64,000 nt of DNA from Endomychus coccineus (lineage: Eukaryota; Arthropoda; Insecta; Coleoptera; Endomychidae). Position 1 is the first letter of the stretch, and each line of letters opens with the position of its first letter. The DNA is taken from positions 520,001 through 584,000 of the forward strand of contig CAUEHT010000004.1 in assembly GCA_958510875.1 (NCBI GenBank), in the 5' to 3' direction. The notes beneath the pieces are model-generated. The model ran no database searches and was not told where the DNA came from. It was given only the letters and a program-made list of their open reading frames with translations. A program made the position numbers and the translations under genes. Below are positions 1 to 11,195 of this stretch, piece after piece.

Positions 1-470
1 TCCTTCTTCGGAACGAACAAACTTGAAACTTCTTCTGCTTCGGAAAACAAAACTTCTTCTTCAAAACGCAAAAACTGACTTCTTCAGCGGATCGGGATAC
101 TTGAAACTTCGCTTCAGAACAGCAATACAAAAACTTCTTCCTCATAATGGAAAAACTCAAAACATCTTCTTCGTTGGAACGGAAAACTTAAAACATCTTC
201 GGAATAGAAAACTTAACATGGAAACCGAAAACAAAACTTCTTCTTTGAAACGAAAAAAAAACTTAAAACTTCTGCTTCATCAGCACGGAATTTCTTGAAA
301 CCTCTTCGGTACGGAACACTTGACCTCTTCATCGGATCGGAAAACGGACAACTTCTTCTTCGGAACGAGCACGCACCGCGGTCTCGGTGGTACTGCAAAG
401 GCTGGACGCGCTGTCCGGCTGCACCTTTCTCTCCGGTGTCCTGGGTATCCACAGCGCCAACATAATTCCC
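1..470. repeat. Degenerate CTTCTTCGGAAC-rich low-complexity stretch
   Basis: The interval is dominated by variants of CTTCTTCGGAAC and GGAAAACTTAAAAC. Short ORFs on both strands only follow the repeat. It lies beyond the 3' end of the retroelement pol gene and might be that element's 3' untranslated or LTR region. I could not match it to the sequence on the other side of the element, so LTR identity is not claimed. Confidence 0.5.
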
Positions 471-730
471 ACAACTAGACAAGCAGGTAGATCAGGTGCG
501 TCGGGGTTGTCGGAGTAGCTGGGGTTTTCTTAGCTTGGACCTGTTCGAACTCTTCCGGCTTCGATGGATCCACCATATTTTGCAGTGATTCGTCCAGCAC
601 TATCTCAATAAAATCGGACAGTTCATCTGACATATTATTTCCCTGTGAACGTGGGATCATAATAATGAGTAATTGTACTACTTGATACTTTGTCCAACGG
701 TATCTATATCTTTCGGTACCTCGATTCATT

Positions 731-2008
731 TCAACTTCCCGGAATGCCAGGAACATTATACGGCTTCAGACCCTTGATATGGACTCGTTTCACATCCTTG
801 CCATCTTCGCCTTTCAGGTCGTAAATGACCGGAGAAATTACTCTGATTACCGTAAACGGACCGGTATATTTTGGGGCCAATTTAGCGGCAAAATGTCGAA
901 CACTAGAAGACAGGTGATGCTCTTCCTTCATTACTTTATCACCCACGTGACAACGCCAATCTCGACGACGGAGATTGTAGTAACGGCTTTGATGGGTAAA
1001 AGCACGGGATAACTGGATACGGACCAGTTGCAAAGTTTCGCGTAATTTGTCTAATCTAGTTCGGTGTTCTGAAATCTGTACCCGATTCAGATAGGTAGGA
1101 TTATTTTCCTCGGTCTCCACCGGAGCGGTAAAGGAACGGACTATCGAATTTGGAACTTCAAGTTCTCGGCCAAAATTTAAAAAGGCAGGTGAAAATCCGG
1201 TAGATTCATGTGGGGCAGAATTTAAGGCAAATAGAAAATCGGGTAGAAACTTATACCATTTTCTGTGGTCTCTATTGCAAAATTGTGCAATCATGGTTTT
1301 TAAAGTCCGGTTTGTTCTCTCTACGGGATTGCATTGTGGAGTATATGTAGGAGTAAGGCGGTGCTTAATTCCAAACTCCTTCAGGAGTGTCTTGAAAACT
1401 CCACTTTCGTACTGCGTCCCATTGTCACTGATAACGGTTTCCAGACAACCAAAACGAGTTATGATTTCCTCGTAGAAGGCTTGAGTTACAGCCTGAGCGG
1501 TAGCTTTTTTCAAAGGCTTACACTGTACCCACTTCGTTAAACGGTCCTGCATGACAAGAATAAAATTGTTTACCTTGGCGGATCTTGGTAACGGTCCTAC
1601 CAAATCGGTGCTCACACATTTCCAAGGAAACTGATTTACTGTCGGCTGCATAAATCCAGGCTTCTGCTGTTGCGACACTTTGAAAGCTTGGCACTGCGTA
1701 CATCCACGCACGTACTTCGCTATTTCGCAGAACATCCCCTGCCAATAATACTTGTGGGATATTCGCGCAATCGTCTTGGCAATACCTAAATGTCCTGCAG
1801 TCGGACTGTCATGGTTCTCTTTCAGAACGTTCAACCGGAGCGGTTTCGAAACACATAGCTTCCACGGATCTCTCATTTCCGGTTCGGACAAGTCATTAGA
1901 GTCCAAGAAGTGGCGGTACAACCGATTATCTTCAACGCAATAATCCGGATATGCTTCTGGACTCTTTTCAACTTCGGCTTTCTTTGAATTGTACCAGTTA
2001 CAATTCAC
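731..2008 (-). CDS. Ty3/gypsy integrase region of pol
   Basis: A 425-residue open frame carries the integrase end of the polyprotein. An HHCC-type zinc-binding region is visible (ISHKYYWQG followed by CTQCQAF). The DDE core follows: aspartate in VSTDLVGPL, aspartate in ISDNGTQYE, glutamate in NPVERTNRTLK. The C-terminal part contains the usual VGDKV and APKYTGPF motifs. It integrates retroelement cDNA. The first Met is arbitrary, because in a working element this would be cut from a Gag-Pol precursor; the frame differs from that of the RNase H segment just upstream. Confidence 0.85.
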   Translation of the reverse strand: MNCNWYNSKKAEVEKSPEAYPDYCVEDNRLYRHFLDSNDLSEPEMRDPWKLCVSKPLRLNVLKENHDSPTAGHLGIAKTIARISHKYYWQGMFCEIAKYVRGCTQCQAFKVSQQQKPGFMQPTVNQFPWKCVSTDLVGPLPRSAKVNNFILVMQDRLTKWVQCKPLKKATAQAVTQAFYEEIITRFGCLETVISDNGTQYESGVFKTLLKEFGIKHRLTPTYTPQCNPVERTNRTLKTMIAQFCNRDHRKWYKFLPDFLFALNSAPHESTGFSPAFLNFGRELEVPNSIVRSFTAPVETEENNPTYLNRVQISEHRTRLDKLRETLQLVRIQLSRAFTHQSRYYNLRRRDWRCHVGDKVMKEEHHLSSSVRHFAAKLAPKYTGPFTVIRVISPVIYDLKGEDGKDVKRVHIKGLKPYNVPGIPGS

Positions 2009-2016
2009 GGGGTCAT

Positions 2017-2948
2017 TCAGTAAAATAACTCTTGATTGTCATTTGTTTCCTCCTTGTTCGGTAACGGATCGCGTGACAGGGCATCAGCCACACTATTCAA
2101 CACTCCTTTACGATATTTTATCTCAAAATCGTACTGCTGTAGGAAAATGCTCCAACGAGCCAATCTCCCACTCGGACTCTTTATTGAGTGCAGCCATTTC
2201 AATGACTGGTGGTCACTCAATACGGTAAATCTGTATCCCTCTAAGTATGGTCTCATTTTATCAATGCCCCACACGATAGCCAAACATTCCTTCTCGGTAA
2301 CAGAGTAATTCTTTTCGGCAGCTGCTAATGTTCGGCTAGCGTATGCAATGATTCGGTCGGCTCTCTCTATATTCTGTGTCAATGCCGCAGCAATTCCCAC
2401 ATCCGAAGCAGCGGTTTGTAAAATAAATGGCCGGTTGAAGTCAGGACAAGCCAACACAGGAGCACTGGTCAATATATCTTTCAATTGTTTGAACGCGACT
2501 TGCTGCTCCTCTCCCCAACTCCAACGTCGATGTTTTCTTAATAAGGCGGTCAACGGACTGATCATTTTCGAGAACGACGGTATGAAGCGGTGGTACCACG
2601 AAGCTATTCCTAAGAAACGCCGGAGTGCCTTCACTGTAGACGGGTTTGGAATCTGCTGGATAGCTTCGATTTTCTCAGGGTCGGTATGAATACCCTCGGC
2701 GGTGACTACATGGCTTAAATACTTCATCGACGTGCGGCAGAACTGGCATTTTCCGGGTTTATCTTCAGATTAGCTTCCCTCAATCGCCGGAAAACCTCTC
2801 TCAAATTCGTGAGATGTTCCTCGAACGTCTCTCCCAGAACAATAATGTCGTCCAAGTAAGGAAAGGCGTGTGGATCCATATCTGGTCCGATGATGGTATC
2901 CATCAGCCTCTGAAACGTTGCCGGTGCGGAATGTAAACCAAAGGCCAT
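2017..2948 (-). pseudogene. Ty3/gypsy RT palm/thumb and RNase H (frameshifted)
   Basis: Two overlapping minus-strand frames continue the reverse transcriptase. The first (2,724-2,948) has the catalytic motif FPYLDDIIV, the second (2,017-2,727) has the RT connection (RRFLGIASWYHRFIP) and the RNase H domain (YASRTL, TEKECLAIVW, VLSDHQSLKWL, VADALSRDP). The switch of frame at about 2,725 and the stop near 3,000 show that the polyprotein is broken. The residues needed for polymerase and RNase H activity are still visible, so decay is by indels and stops rather than wholesale loss. Confidence 0.85.
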
Positions 2949-2999
2949 TACCTTAAATTGGAATAAGCCACGGCCTGGTACAGTAAATGCTGTTATGGG

Positions 3000-4232
3000 T
3001 TAACTTTCCGGTGTCAGCGGTATTTGCCAATAACCTTGCTTCAGGTCAATGCTAGTAATATATCTAGCCCGTCGTAGTTTGTCCAAGATGGTACTTATAT
3101 AAGGCAGTGGATATGCATCCTCCACGGAGACTTTGTTTATCATCCGGAAATCGATGCAAAATCTTGGTTTTCCATCTTTCTTCTTCACCACCACAACGGG
3201 TGAACTCCACGAACTACTTGACGGCTCGATGACTTCCTCTGCTAGCATTCGATCAACTTCCTCGTTGATGATTGCTTGCATCCTCGGATTCTGCGGTCGG
3301 TAACGCTGCTTTATCGGATCGGTATTTGTTAATTTTATTTCGTGTTGAACCAGCGGCGTGGTTCCTTGAATTCCTTCAAAATATTTCATTTCTGTTTTCA
3401 GAAATCGGTTCAGTCTATCCTGTTCAGTTTCCGACAATGTTGCTAGTTGTGTCTCCACTTCATCACAGAAGCGCACACGTTTGACTGCCTTCGGTCCGGA
3501 ACTAGCTCCATTGGAAACTTTTTCACAATTTGTCCAAATCAAATTGTCTTTATAATACACCCCAGCGGATGGTAGATGTATTTCAAACAAACCGGAGCTC
3601 AAAATCTCCATTCCTGTTATCATATCCGATAATAACGACGGTAAATGCACGAATTCTGCTTCAATCTCACCACATCCAGAATGCAATGAGATTCGGTATG
3701 CGGTAGTACTAGGAACCAAACTACCATTGGCCATCCTAGTGCCTACGGCCTTAAGGGGAACTGGTTTCAACCCGGAATCCTTACATAACCTAACAACTGC
3801 GTCATTGATGGAAGAACGGGTGGCTCCGGTGTCCACGAGAGCCGAAAAATTTTCACCTAATACATGGACTTTCATAAATGGTCGGTTTTCACCTAAAGTT
3901 TGAGCAGCGGTATTTTTGAAAATGATTCTTTCATCACACGGCGCTAGAAAACTCTCATTTTTCACTTTACTGTCTTTCGTCCCTACAGCGGTCTCTACTT
4001 TAACTTTACTTTCACACTTATTCGGTAATTTCGGTTTATTATCGGTATTATCGGTATTACAATCAACGGTATTTTCAACGGCACCGGCGGACTCCTTATC
4101 CACGGTGCGGTTCACAATAGTGGTGCGGTGAGCGGTTTTCACTTCCTTCGTTGAGGCCTGTTCAACCGGGATCTGCTTCGCCCTCGCTACCTCGCAGTCC
4201 CGCGGACGTTTCCCTGTCCCAGACATGGACAA
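3000..4232 (-). pseudogene. Ty3/gypsy aspartic protease and RT fingers (C-terminally broken)
   Basis: The 410-residue frame contains the retroviral-type aspartic protease active site (ALVDTGATRSSI) followed by the N-terminal RT domain (VIEPSSSSWSSPVVVVKKKD, PRFCIDFR, SIDLKQGYWQIPL). It stops at position 3,002 in the middle of the RT palm, before the YLDD motif, which is found in a different frame downstream. The frame begins after gag. The N-terminal 90 residues are low-complexity linker. Confidence 0.85.
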
Positions 4233-4239
4233 TCACGCG

Positions 4240-5760
4240 ACATGATCCCAGGGCGGCGGCATCTTGAGCAAAATAATTTCGGCAGATTCCGACAATTGTT
4301 TTTGCCATGCCCAGTTTCCTCACATCTCCAACTTGAGATGGGCTGTATTGCGGTATTCGGCTTCAGCCTGGTAGGGCACTGCGTCCTGAAGTGGCCGCGG
4401 AGACCACAATCTCAACAAGTCTGCTCAGGGATCTTCGGTATCCCGGACTTGACTGGCGATGACGGTTCAGGTGCAGTTTGCCTACCCTGCGGCTCCATAG
4501 TCCTTACTGTTGGACTGGGAATTTGTGCCCTCACTGACACTGGGAAAATCCTCTTCTGCATGAGTTCCTGCTCAGCCTGCAAGTCCCTTGCCGGATAAAT
4601 TGCCCATATTCCGGCAATAAATTTTTGTGCAACCAGAACAATTCCCGTTCTGCGGTCATTGCACCATGTCTCCTGATAAGTGTTTTCATATCCACAACAT
4701 ATGCAGCGGCGCTCTCATTCATGCGTTGATGCCTGCGGCTGATCTGTACTTCCAGATCAATGTGGTAATTGGCATCCATGAAAAATAAGGTGAAGTCTCT
4801 TTGGAAATCGGCAAGCGTAGCCCAGCGACTACGCTTATTCCGATACCACAATAGTGCGGTGCCAACTTCTGGTGACGATAACAATAAGGAGTCTTTTGGT
4901 GTATTTAGCTGCATAGCTATCTCATCTAGGCGTTCCAGGAACGTAGCGGGATCTTCCGTTCCATTGGATTCAATTCTGTATTGGTTCAAACGCGGAGCAC
5001 TACCCGGAGCTGAATAACTATATCCAGGCACATGCTGAACATGACTGAACGGAATATTGTACCCTTGCGAAATAACAGTAACCGGAACATAGTGGGCAGG
5101 TGCTTGCCGAACAAATGGTACCTGCGGAACCTCAGAGGCTTGTGGAACAAATGGTAACTGTGGAACCATCGGTAATTGCGGAACGGTCGGTCCTTGCATC
5201 CACGCCGGTGTCACACCTGACGACGTGGTTCTATAACTCGGATAGTTCATAGGATTCGGCGGGGAAGAATTGATCGGCGTTTGAACTGGTGGTGTCGTCA
5301 TTACCACAGTGTTCGTGTATGTTACTGTATTCGAAGTGGACGTAGTTGACCAATACGAAGGCTGTATCTTCGGTGTGCTCCTTATTGCCGGTCTTGATTG
5401 AACACCAGAAGGACTGAACGTCGGTGTTCTGTTTAGTGCTACTCCGGTTGTCAAGGCCTTGGTTAGCGTTGCCATGGTACTGGCAATCTTTTCCAACATT
5501 CCACGCGGAGAGCGTATTATTCCTTCACGGACCCCCTTCACGCACCTACGGCGTAAATCTTCGGCGGATCCATTATGGTCAATATCATGATTGGCCAGGA
5601 CATCTTGAAGTTGTGCTTTCTTCAGTAAGTAAATCCAGTTGACTTTCGAATCAACTTCCGTAGTCTCAGTCTGGCTATCCTCGCTATTAGAGCAGAATTT
5701 CGCCATTTCGTCAAAATGTGCTGCCATTTCCTCCATACTAGTAGGCGCAGGCTGCGGCAC
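4240..5760 (-). pseudogene. Ty3/gypsy gag, with nonsense in the zinc knuckle
   Basis: The 409-residue frame (4,531-5,760) has a proline/glutamine-rich middle with repeats of VPQ and a capsid-like segment (DPATFLERLDEIAMQL, FQRDFTLFFMDANYH, HQRMNESAAAYV) typical of insect Ty3/gypsy Gag. After a frame change, positions 4,376-4,417 encode a CX2CX4HX4C zinc knuckle whose second residue is now a TGA stop. Gag packages the element RNA; this copy cannot make an intact nucleocapsid. Confidence 0.8.
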
Positions 5761-6506
5761 CTTAGGTATAGCACCTGTTTACCCAGGGAACTCCATTTTT
5801 TCAATCCAATTCAAAATCAAAATTTTCAACCCCAAAAATGAATTATTTTTCTCAGGGGTAGGTAACGGAAGACGGTGCGGTAACCAAAACCAGTCCACAC
5901 CTTCCTTCCAATAAGGCAGAAGCAATCAAATCACTTGCCCCAATTTGGGCAACGTAACTTTGATTTCGGGAGGTAACTCCAAAATGGTTGGGCCAATCCG
6001 CCCAAAAATGTTACCAACGGCTTCCTCGGTATCGATTCACTTGAAAAGGAGCTATGACTCCAATCCGGGTTACGATTGACTGGGAAAATCAAAGGGCAAA
6101 ATATGGGCAAAAATCAAAATTTGGCAAAACACTGAGGTGTGGTTAACAATTCTACACCTCACGGAACAATCTTTTTCTCAGTCAGATTTTCGGTTAAGAA
6201 CTTGACGTTTCTCCTGAAACGTGGGGGCGGATCGGAAAACAAATTTCACCAAACAACCTTGGTGAACATGGGGAACAAGTTTCTGTCAAAACTTTTCCAA
6301 ATTTGCAAAATTCGAAAACAAACTCCTGGGGATAATTCGAAAACATATTCGAAACGTCGGGGTGTTGAAGCTTGTTTTTCTGTCACACTATATCTGAAGT
6401 TTCATTCAAAACGGACTACCGGTTCAATTGCAATAAATTATTGAATATTTCACTTTTCGGAATGAACAAAAAAAAATTCCCCCTCGGTCAATTTTCAAAA
6501 GTCCCT

Positions 6507-6578
6507 GCTCGGGCGCCATTTTATAACGTGACCTTGCGGCTGTTCGGTAAATTGCTTACTTCAAATCCTCGGGCGCCA
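6507..6578 (-). other. Two tRNA primer-binding-site-like motifs
   Basis: Minus strand TGGCGCCCGAGC (6,507-6,518) and TGGCGCCCGAGG (6,567-6,578) both start with TGG, the complement of a tRNA 3' CCA, and lie at the expected place upstream of gag. The duplication 60 bp apart is odd. Either one or both could be the functional site; the LTR border would lie next to one of them. Confidence 0.6.
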
Positions 6579-7149
6579 GATTTTTCGTAAAGATTAACTC
6601 CTTCTGCTAGGGTCCTCTCCACAAGGCTTTTCACTATGCTACCTAAAGATAGCCTTGTCCCTGGGGTAGCTACAATGAAGTATAACCAGAGTCCAATGGG
6701 CAGAAAACAGTATCGAAATTGTAGGCTTGAATTACAATTGATACCTGGTTATAACTTAGCTCGTTAGAGATGGAGCAGAAATAATTTAATAAAACAGGGA
6801 ATTCCAAATATTAAAATATATACTGATTTTAACAAGTACACTTTCAGAATAATCAATTTAAATGCAATTGTACGGTATTATTTCACAAAATTACATCCAG
6901 ACGGAAAATGTAATGAAGCTCAAACGGTAAATGAAAACTCTTCCGAAATATCAACTCTACGATAAGTTCGGTCAATAAATTCCATTCAGCGGTACGGAAT
7001 CGGTTGATGAATGATTCAGAATGATCAATTTGCTGAAAAGTACGAATCAAACAGGTCTCAGCGTAATGAGCGGTATTCAATAAATTTTAGATAGCAGCAC
7101 TAATAAATGAAATGTTAAAATCACACTACGATATATTCGGTTATTAATT
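6579..7149. other. Non-coding AT-rich stretch, presumed 5' LTR zone
   Basis: No supported gene. By position it should contain the 5' LTR of the retroelement, but no second copy is visible in the window to delimit it. Confidence 0.3.
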
Positions 7150-7240
7150 CGGTTTGTTCAGGCACGTGTTTCAATATTCAGACACGCGTTCAGACACGTG
7201 CTTCAACATTCAGACACATGTTCAAACACTTCAACATTCA
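7150..7240 (+). repeat. Degenerate copies of the 20-bp CACGTG repeat (copy E)
   Basis: Several decayed units resembling ACACGTGTTTCAACATTCAG. The same array precedes the ATPase gene in copies B and C, so this marks the remains of another Polinton-like element. Confidence 0.7.
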
Positions 7241-7593
7241 GTCGATCAACACCTGAGAAAGACAGTCAATGTACAGAGATATATGTGGTAAGAGCAGGGC
7301 TAGGCCCAAAGATAACAGGTCTCTTATTCCACTCTTCTGGACATCACAACAGGTCAGGCACTTCTGAAGCTCTACTTGGACTTCTAACACCCCACTATAA
7401 TGGAACAGCGGCTACCGAGGGATTGCGGGTGTGCCTCTTGGGGAAAAGGAGAATCCATTATGCCCTATAATTGACGAAAACTATCAGGGAGAAGCAGTAG
7501 CTACTATTATTATTGGGGCTCTGAAGATGCTGCGTGACCAGATAAAATCGATGCAGGAGAGAGGTTCTGGTGTGGATCCGAGAAAAGAACTTC

Positions 7594-7672
7594 AACAGAC
7601 GATGACGTCATCATCGTTCACGAACTATGATGGTCGGATGAGGAATAGAATGCGAAAAATAATGATTAGATG
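7594..7672. repeat. TIR palindrome fragment (copy E)
   Basis: Contains the right half of the TIR palindrome (GACGTCATCATCGTTC and GAACTATGATGGTC followed by ATGAGGAAT), nearly the same as the inner edge of the TIRs of copies A-D. It is a relic separated from its element. Confidence 0.7.
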
Positions 7673-8535
7673 AATATCTACGTTACAGGACTGGTACTTT
7701 TGGATATCGCGCCATGATTGGATAATTTGGACAGGGCTAAATTGAATGGTTGGCATGCAAATCGTATGAATAGAGGATTATAATCTAAATAACAAATGAT
7801 CAAAAACAAAATATTCAAGTACTTACAAAATCTACACCAAAGTCTGTATATCTCAAATGCCGAAAACCGAACTGTGAAGTTCCTTTTCAGTGTATCGCTT
7901 TGTAATTCGAAATTGAATCGCCTCGTAAGGTATTTAGGTCTAGAAATTTATTGATGATATGTTTAACAAAGGTGTGTTTCATCAATTAGAGGTTTGATAA
8001 AAATTTGATAAACAGTATTTACCTGAACATGTCACGGACTGATGAGATCGATTTCCTAATACATATAATAAAATGTAAGCTATTTGATATTTGAAAATAA
8101 AATATAACTTATTAGAATGCGGCATTGAAATGTATGAGTTTCCTTATGTTTCAGAATGAAAATTATTTTTATCTAATTCAGATAACGCGCGGTAGCCCGC
8201 GCGCTTCGTAACGTATAAATTTCTTATCTTCTATCAGTCGGCATGAAAATAAAAATTACTAATACAAGAGGGTTACAGTTTAAGAAGATTGAATATTCTG
8301 AATTTCCCATTTAGATATGTTTACATTAAAGTTATCCAATCAGCACAGGTCATGTAGTTACCTATGCGTAGGGGTCCCTATCCCTGACGCTTATAATTAT
8401 GAGGATGAGTACATTTTTCTCAATAGCCACGTCACAAGACTTCATACAAAGAGGTAGCTTCAAAAGACAAATGTGATAAAATTATTCTGAAAACTTGAAC
8501 ATCATCAGGGTGTGCATTTAAGCGAAACCTAATTC
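7673..8535. other. Intergenic, no gene seen
   Basis: AT-rich DNA with no supported coding region or repeat related to the rest of the window. Confidence 0.4.
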
Positions 8536-8887
8536 AGTAATAATATTCGATGATGTAATGGATGAGAAACAGGAGAAAATTCGTTCTTATTTTTCATGAG
8601 GGAGACACAACTCAATTGATAGTTTCTATCTTCGTCAGTCTTTTGCTAAATGTCCAAAGCATGGATAGCGCGACAATGCCAATAGCTTGATTATTTTCAA
8701 ACAGGATGAACTCAATTTGAAATATATATTTACCGATCATATAAGTACCGACATGTCACTTGATAAATTCAAAGAGATATGTAGCGTATGTTGGAAAGAT
8801 AAATATGGATTCCTTATGATAAACAAAGATTGTGATATGAACAAAGGGCGTTATCGCAAAAGTTTTGATAGTTATATATACATCTAA
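8536..8887 (+). pseudogene. Packaging ATPase, C-terminal relic (copy E)
   Basis: Aligns by eye with the second half of the copy C ATPase: the Walker B region (ATATTCGATGATGTAATG), the conserved glutamine/serine segment and the C-terminal NKDCDMNKGRYRKSFDSY. At least two in-frame stops are present (after ATTTTTCA and after CATGGATAG), and the P-loop half is missing. It is followed by the DUF8207-type relic in the usual order. Confidence 0.85.
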
Positions 8888-8929
8888 CATGTATATATAC
8901 TTTCATTTGAAACAAACAACTCACTCAGC

Positions 8930-9571
8930 ATGGACGTGGATGTGTCTGACAAGTTAAAAGCAAAACAACAATTGAAGAAAAAAAATTGGGAGTTAGCAAA
9001 CGTTGTAAGGAAAAAATATATGGCTGTGAAATTGGGTAAAGCTGAAGGTGATACAATTCTAGATAATATGTTCAAGAATGTATCTAAACCTCTGGAGGAA
9101 ATTGAGAAAAATGCTGAAATAATCAAACAAAATTCGTTGATTAAGCCCAAAAGTATTGTTTCTACAGCAACACAAATGGAGAACATACCAATCCCAAATA
9201 TTGTAACTGAAGGGGGAAAATTCGTATAAAACCCCCCAGATACTGGAGAGGATGTGTTTACCCTCGAACCTACGATCAGATTCATGAAGAATTCAGAAAA
9301 CTTAAGAAAGATAATTCTGCAACAATACCCCACATTAGCACGTTATTACTTGGAAGAATTTCTATTGGATGATGATGTCAAGAGATACGATGATAAAATG
9401 GGTTTGCAATATAATTTCACTTTAGATAAATGGTTCATGGGTAATCAACCTATTGAAATTGATAGTGAGAGTAATATAATTATTAGGGGCACTCCGTTCA
9501 AGGGTACCACAGGACTGTATAATTTGATATTCTACAGAGATGTTCTACTAGTCCAGTCGTCCTGCAATTGA
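8930..9571 (+). pseudogene. DUF8207-type protein, N-terminal relic (copy E)
   Basis: Two frames match the first two thirds of the copy C protein: residues 1-99 (8,930-9,229) end at a stop after GGKFV. After a short deletion the match continues (9,254-9,571) through WFMGNQPIEID and GTTGLYNLIFYRDVL. Similarity ends abruptly at about 9,555, where unrelated DNA begins. Confidence 0.85.
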
Positions 9572-11195
9572 GATACACTTAATATGATATTTTTTCCACA
9601 TCTCTATTTTATGATTGATATCCATGTTTTTTGAGTCGTTGATCACGAATATGGAGGTTAAAAGATCGTAGACCCATGGCGTTCCGAGATATTGGCCATT
9701 TTCGAACCAAAAATGGCCGTTTTTCCGAGATTTCGTCGTTTTTGGCGATTTAAAGGAAAACAACACATTTTATCGACTAGACAGTGAGAACAAATTAGTA
9801 CAGAAATGAAAAATGCGTCGATTGGCGGAAGTCTCTAAGTCATTCGGGGCCTGATATAAGGCCCATTTTGGTTTTTTTCTTGGCAACATGAAAATAAAAT
9901 TTCGTCATACAAATTTTCCTCTAAGAACTTTATTTTCTGCCCAATGGTAGTATTTCATGTGTATTTTCGAAGGAATCTTGGTTTTTCGTCTACCTCTTTT
10001 TTTGTCGCCAAAATCCGCCATCTTAGAAAAATTTTTCTTCATCATAACTCCGTTAAAAATGGGTCTTTTGATCCCAATCAAAATGCGAATTGAAGAGTTT
10101 GATGTCGTCTACAACACCTCTAAGATCCAATCATTTTGATCGAAAAGTGAAGAAATGGGACTGTTTTGAAAAATCAAGATCCCAGAAAAAATTAATAATT
10201 TTCAGGTTAGAATATTCGTGTGAGACTGAACTTTCACATGCAAATAGCGGGAAGTCTTACAAGTATTTCAAGCTTACGTAGGTTTTTTTTGGATTAGTAG
10301 AACTTGAGATATCTATTGATGTAGGTTTGGGTCCACAGTGAGCCCAATTTTGACCCTAATCGGAAAAATGAAGAAAATTCTTACAGAAAAGACTTCTGGC
10401 TATCTAACCCTAAATCGTCGACCTTCCACGTATCTGTAAAGAAATTATAGCGCGAGATGAAAAAAGAAAACCGGAGCAAAAAAAAAACACATGCGCTGAA
10501 ATCCGAGCATCAATAAGGTAGATTTCAAAAAAAAATTTCAATTTTTTTTCCAATCAATGTGATAATGAATTTGAGATTTATTGTTGATAATTTTCATAAT
10601 AATTAAAATAATATCTTTTTTTTTCACGATAATGGTATTTTGAAAAGGTACCATTTATTCGAAAAAATTAAAAATAATCAATAAACTAATAATAGACATG
10701 AATCTTATTATTGACGAATTGAAAAATAATTATAATAATAATAATAATTTATGTATTTTTTTTTGGATAGGAAAATTTTGAAAGAAAAATGTATATTCAA
10801 TTATGAATGACATTGTTATATATTATATCTTATATATTGTTTCTTTCTTACTTAAAAAAAATAGAGTCATCAATAATACATTTGTACATGGCAGATTTTA
10901 CTATTTGAGATAAACAACAATTAATTCTTATCCTTAATAAACCAACAACCTATAACATCATAATGCGTAATTCCGCTTTTTAGGTTCAATGCTTTTCTCA
11001 TTTTCAGTCGTAGTCGAATCTGTTGATGTCATATCCTCAGTTTCTTCATCACTTTCGTAGCAAGTTGCTGATGTGATATGATCATTATTGATATTATCAT
11101 AGAAGATGTAAATGACTACTTCTGCAGCGGAAGTGCATCCGGTCTGAGTATAGGGAATTGCGTGAGTATGAGAGAGAGGTGTATATGTTTGATGT
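9572..11195. other. AT-rich spacer between copies E and A
   Basis: No supported gene. The part from 10,480 to 10,960 is very AT-rich with A/T runs and short inverted stretches. No match to either element type was seen. Confidence 0.4.

Larger units (their letters stand above)
470..6578 (-). mobile_element. Ty3/gypsy LTR retroelement, decayed
   Basis: On the minus strand the order is primer-binding site, about 0.8 kb leader, gag, protease-reverse transcriptase-RNase H, integrase, which is the Ty3/gypsy order. The pol reading frame is broken at several places and the gag zinc knuckle carries a stop codon, so this copy is inactive. LTR borders were not identified; the 5' LTR should lie just right of 6,578. 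The leader between about 5,770 and 6,560 contains no convincing ORF. Confidence 0.85.

Noticed and set aside
475..756. Possible env or accessory ORF after the retroelement integrase
   Set aside because: No signal peptide or envelope motif; short and of low complexity at its end.
4242..4598. Plus-strand 118-residue ORF
   Set aside because: Shadow of the gag zinc-knuckle region.
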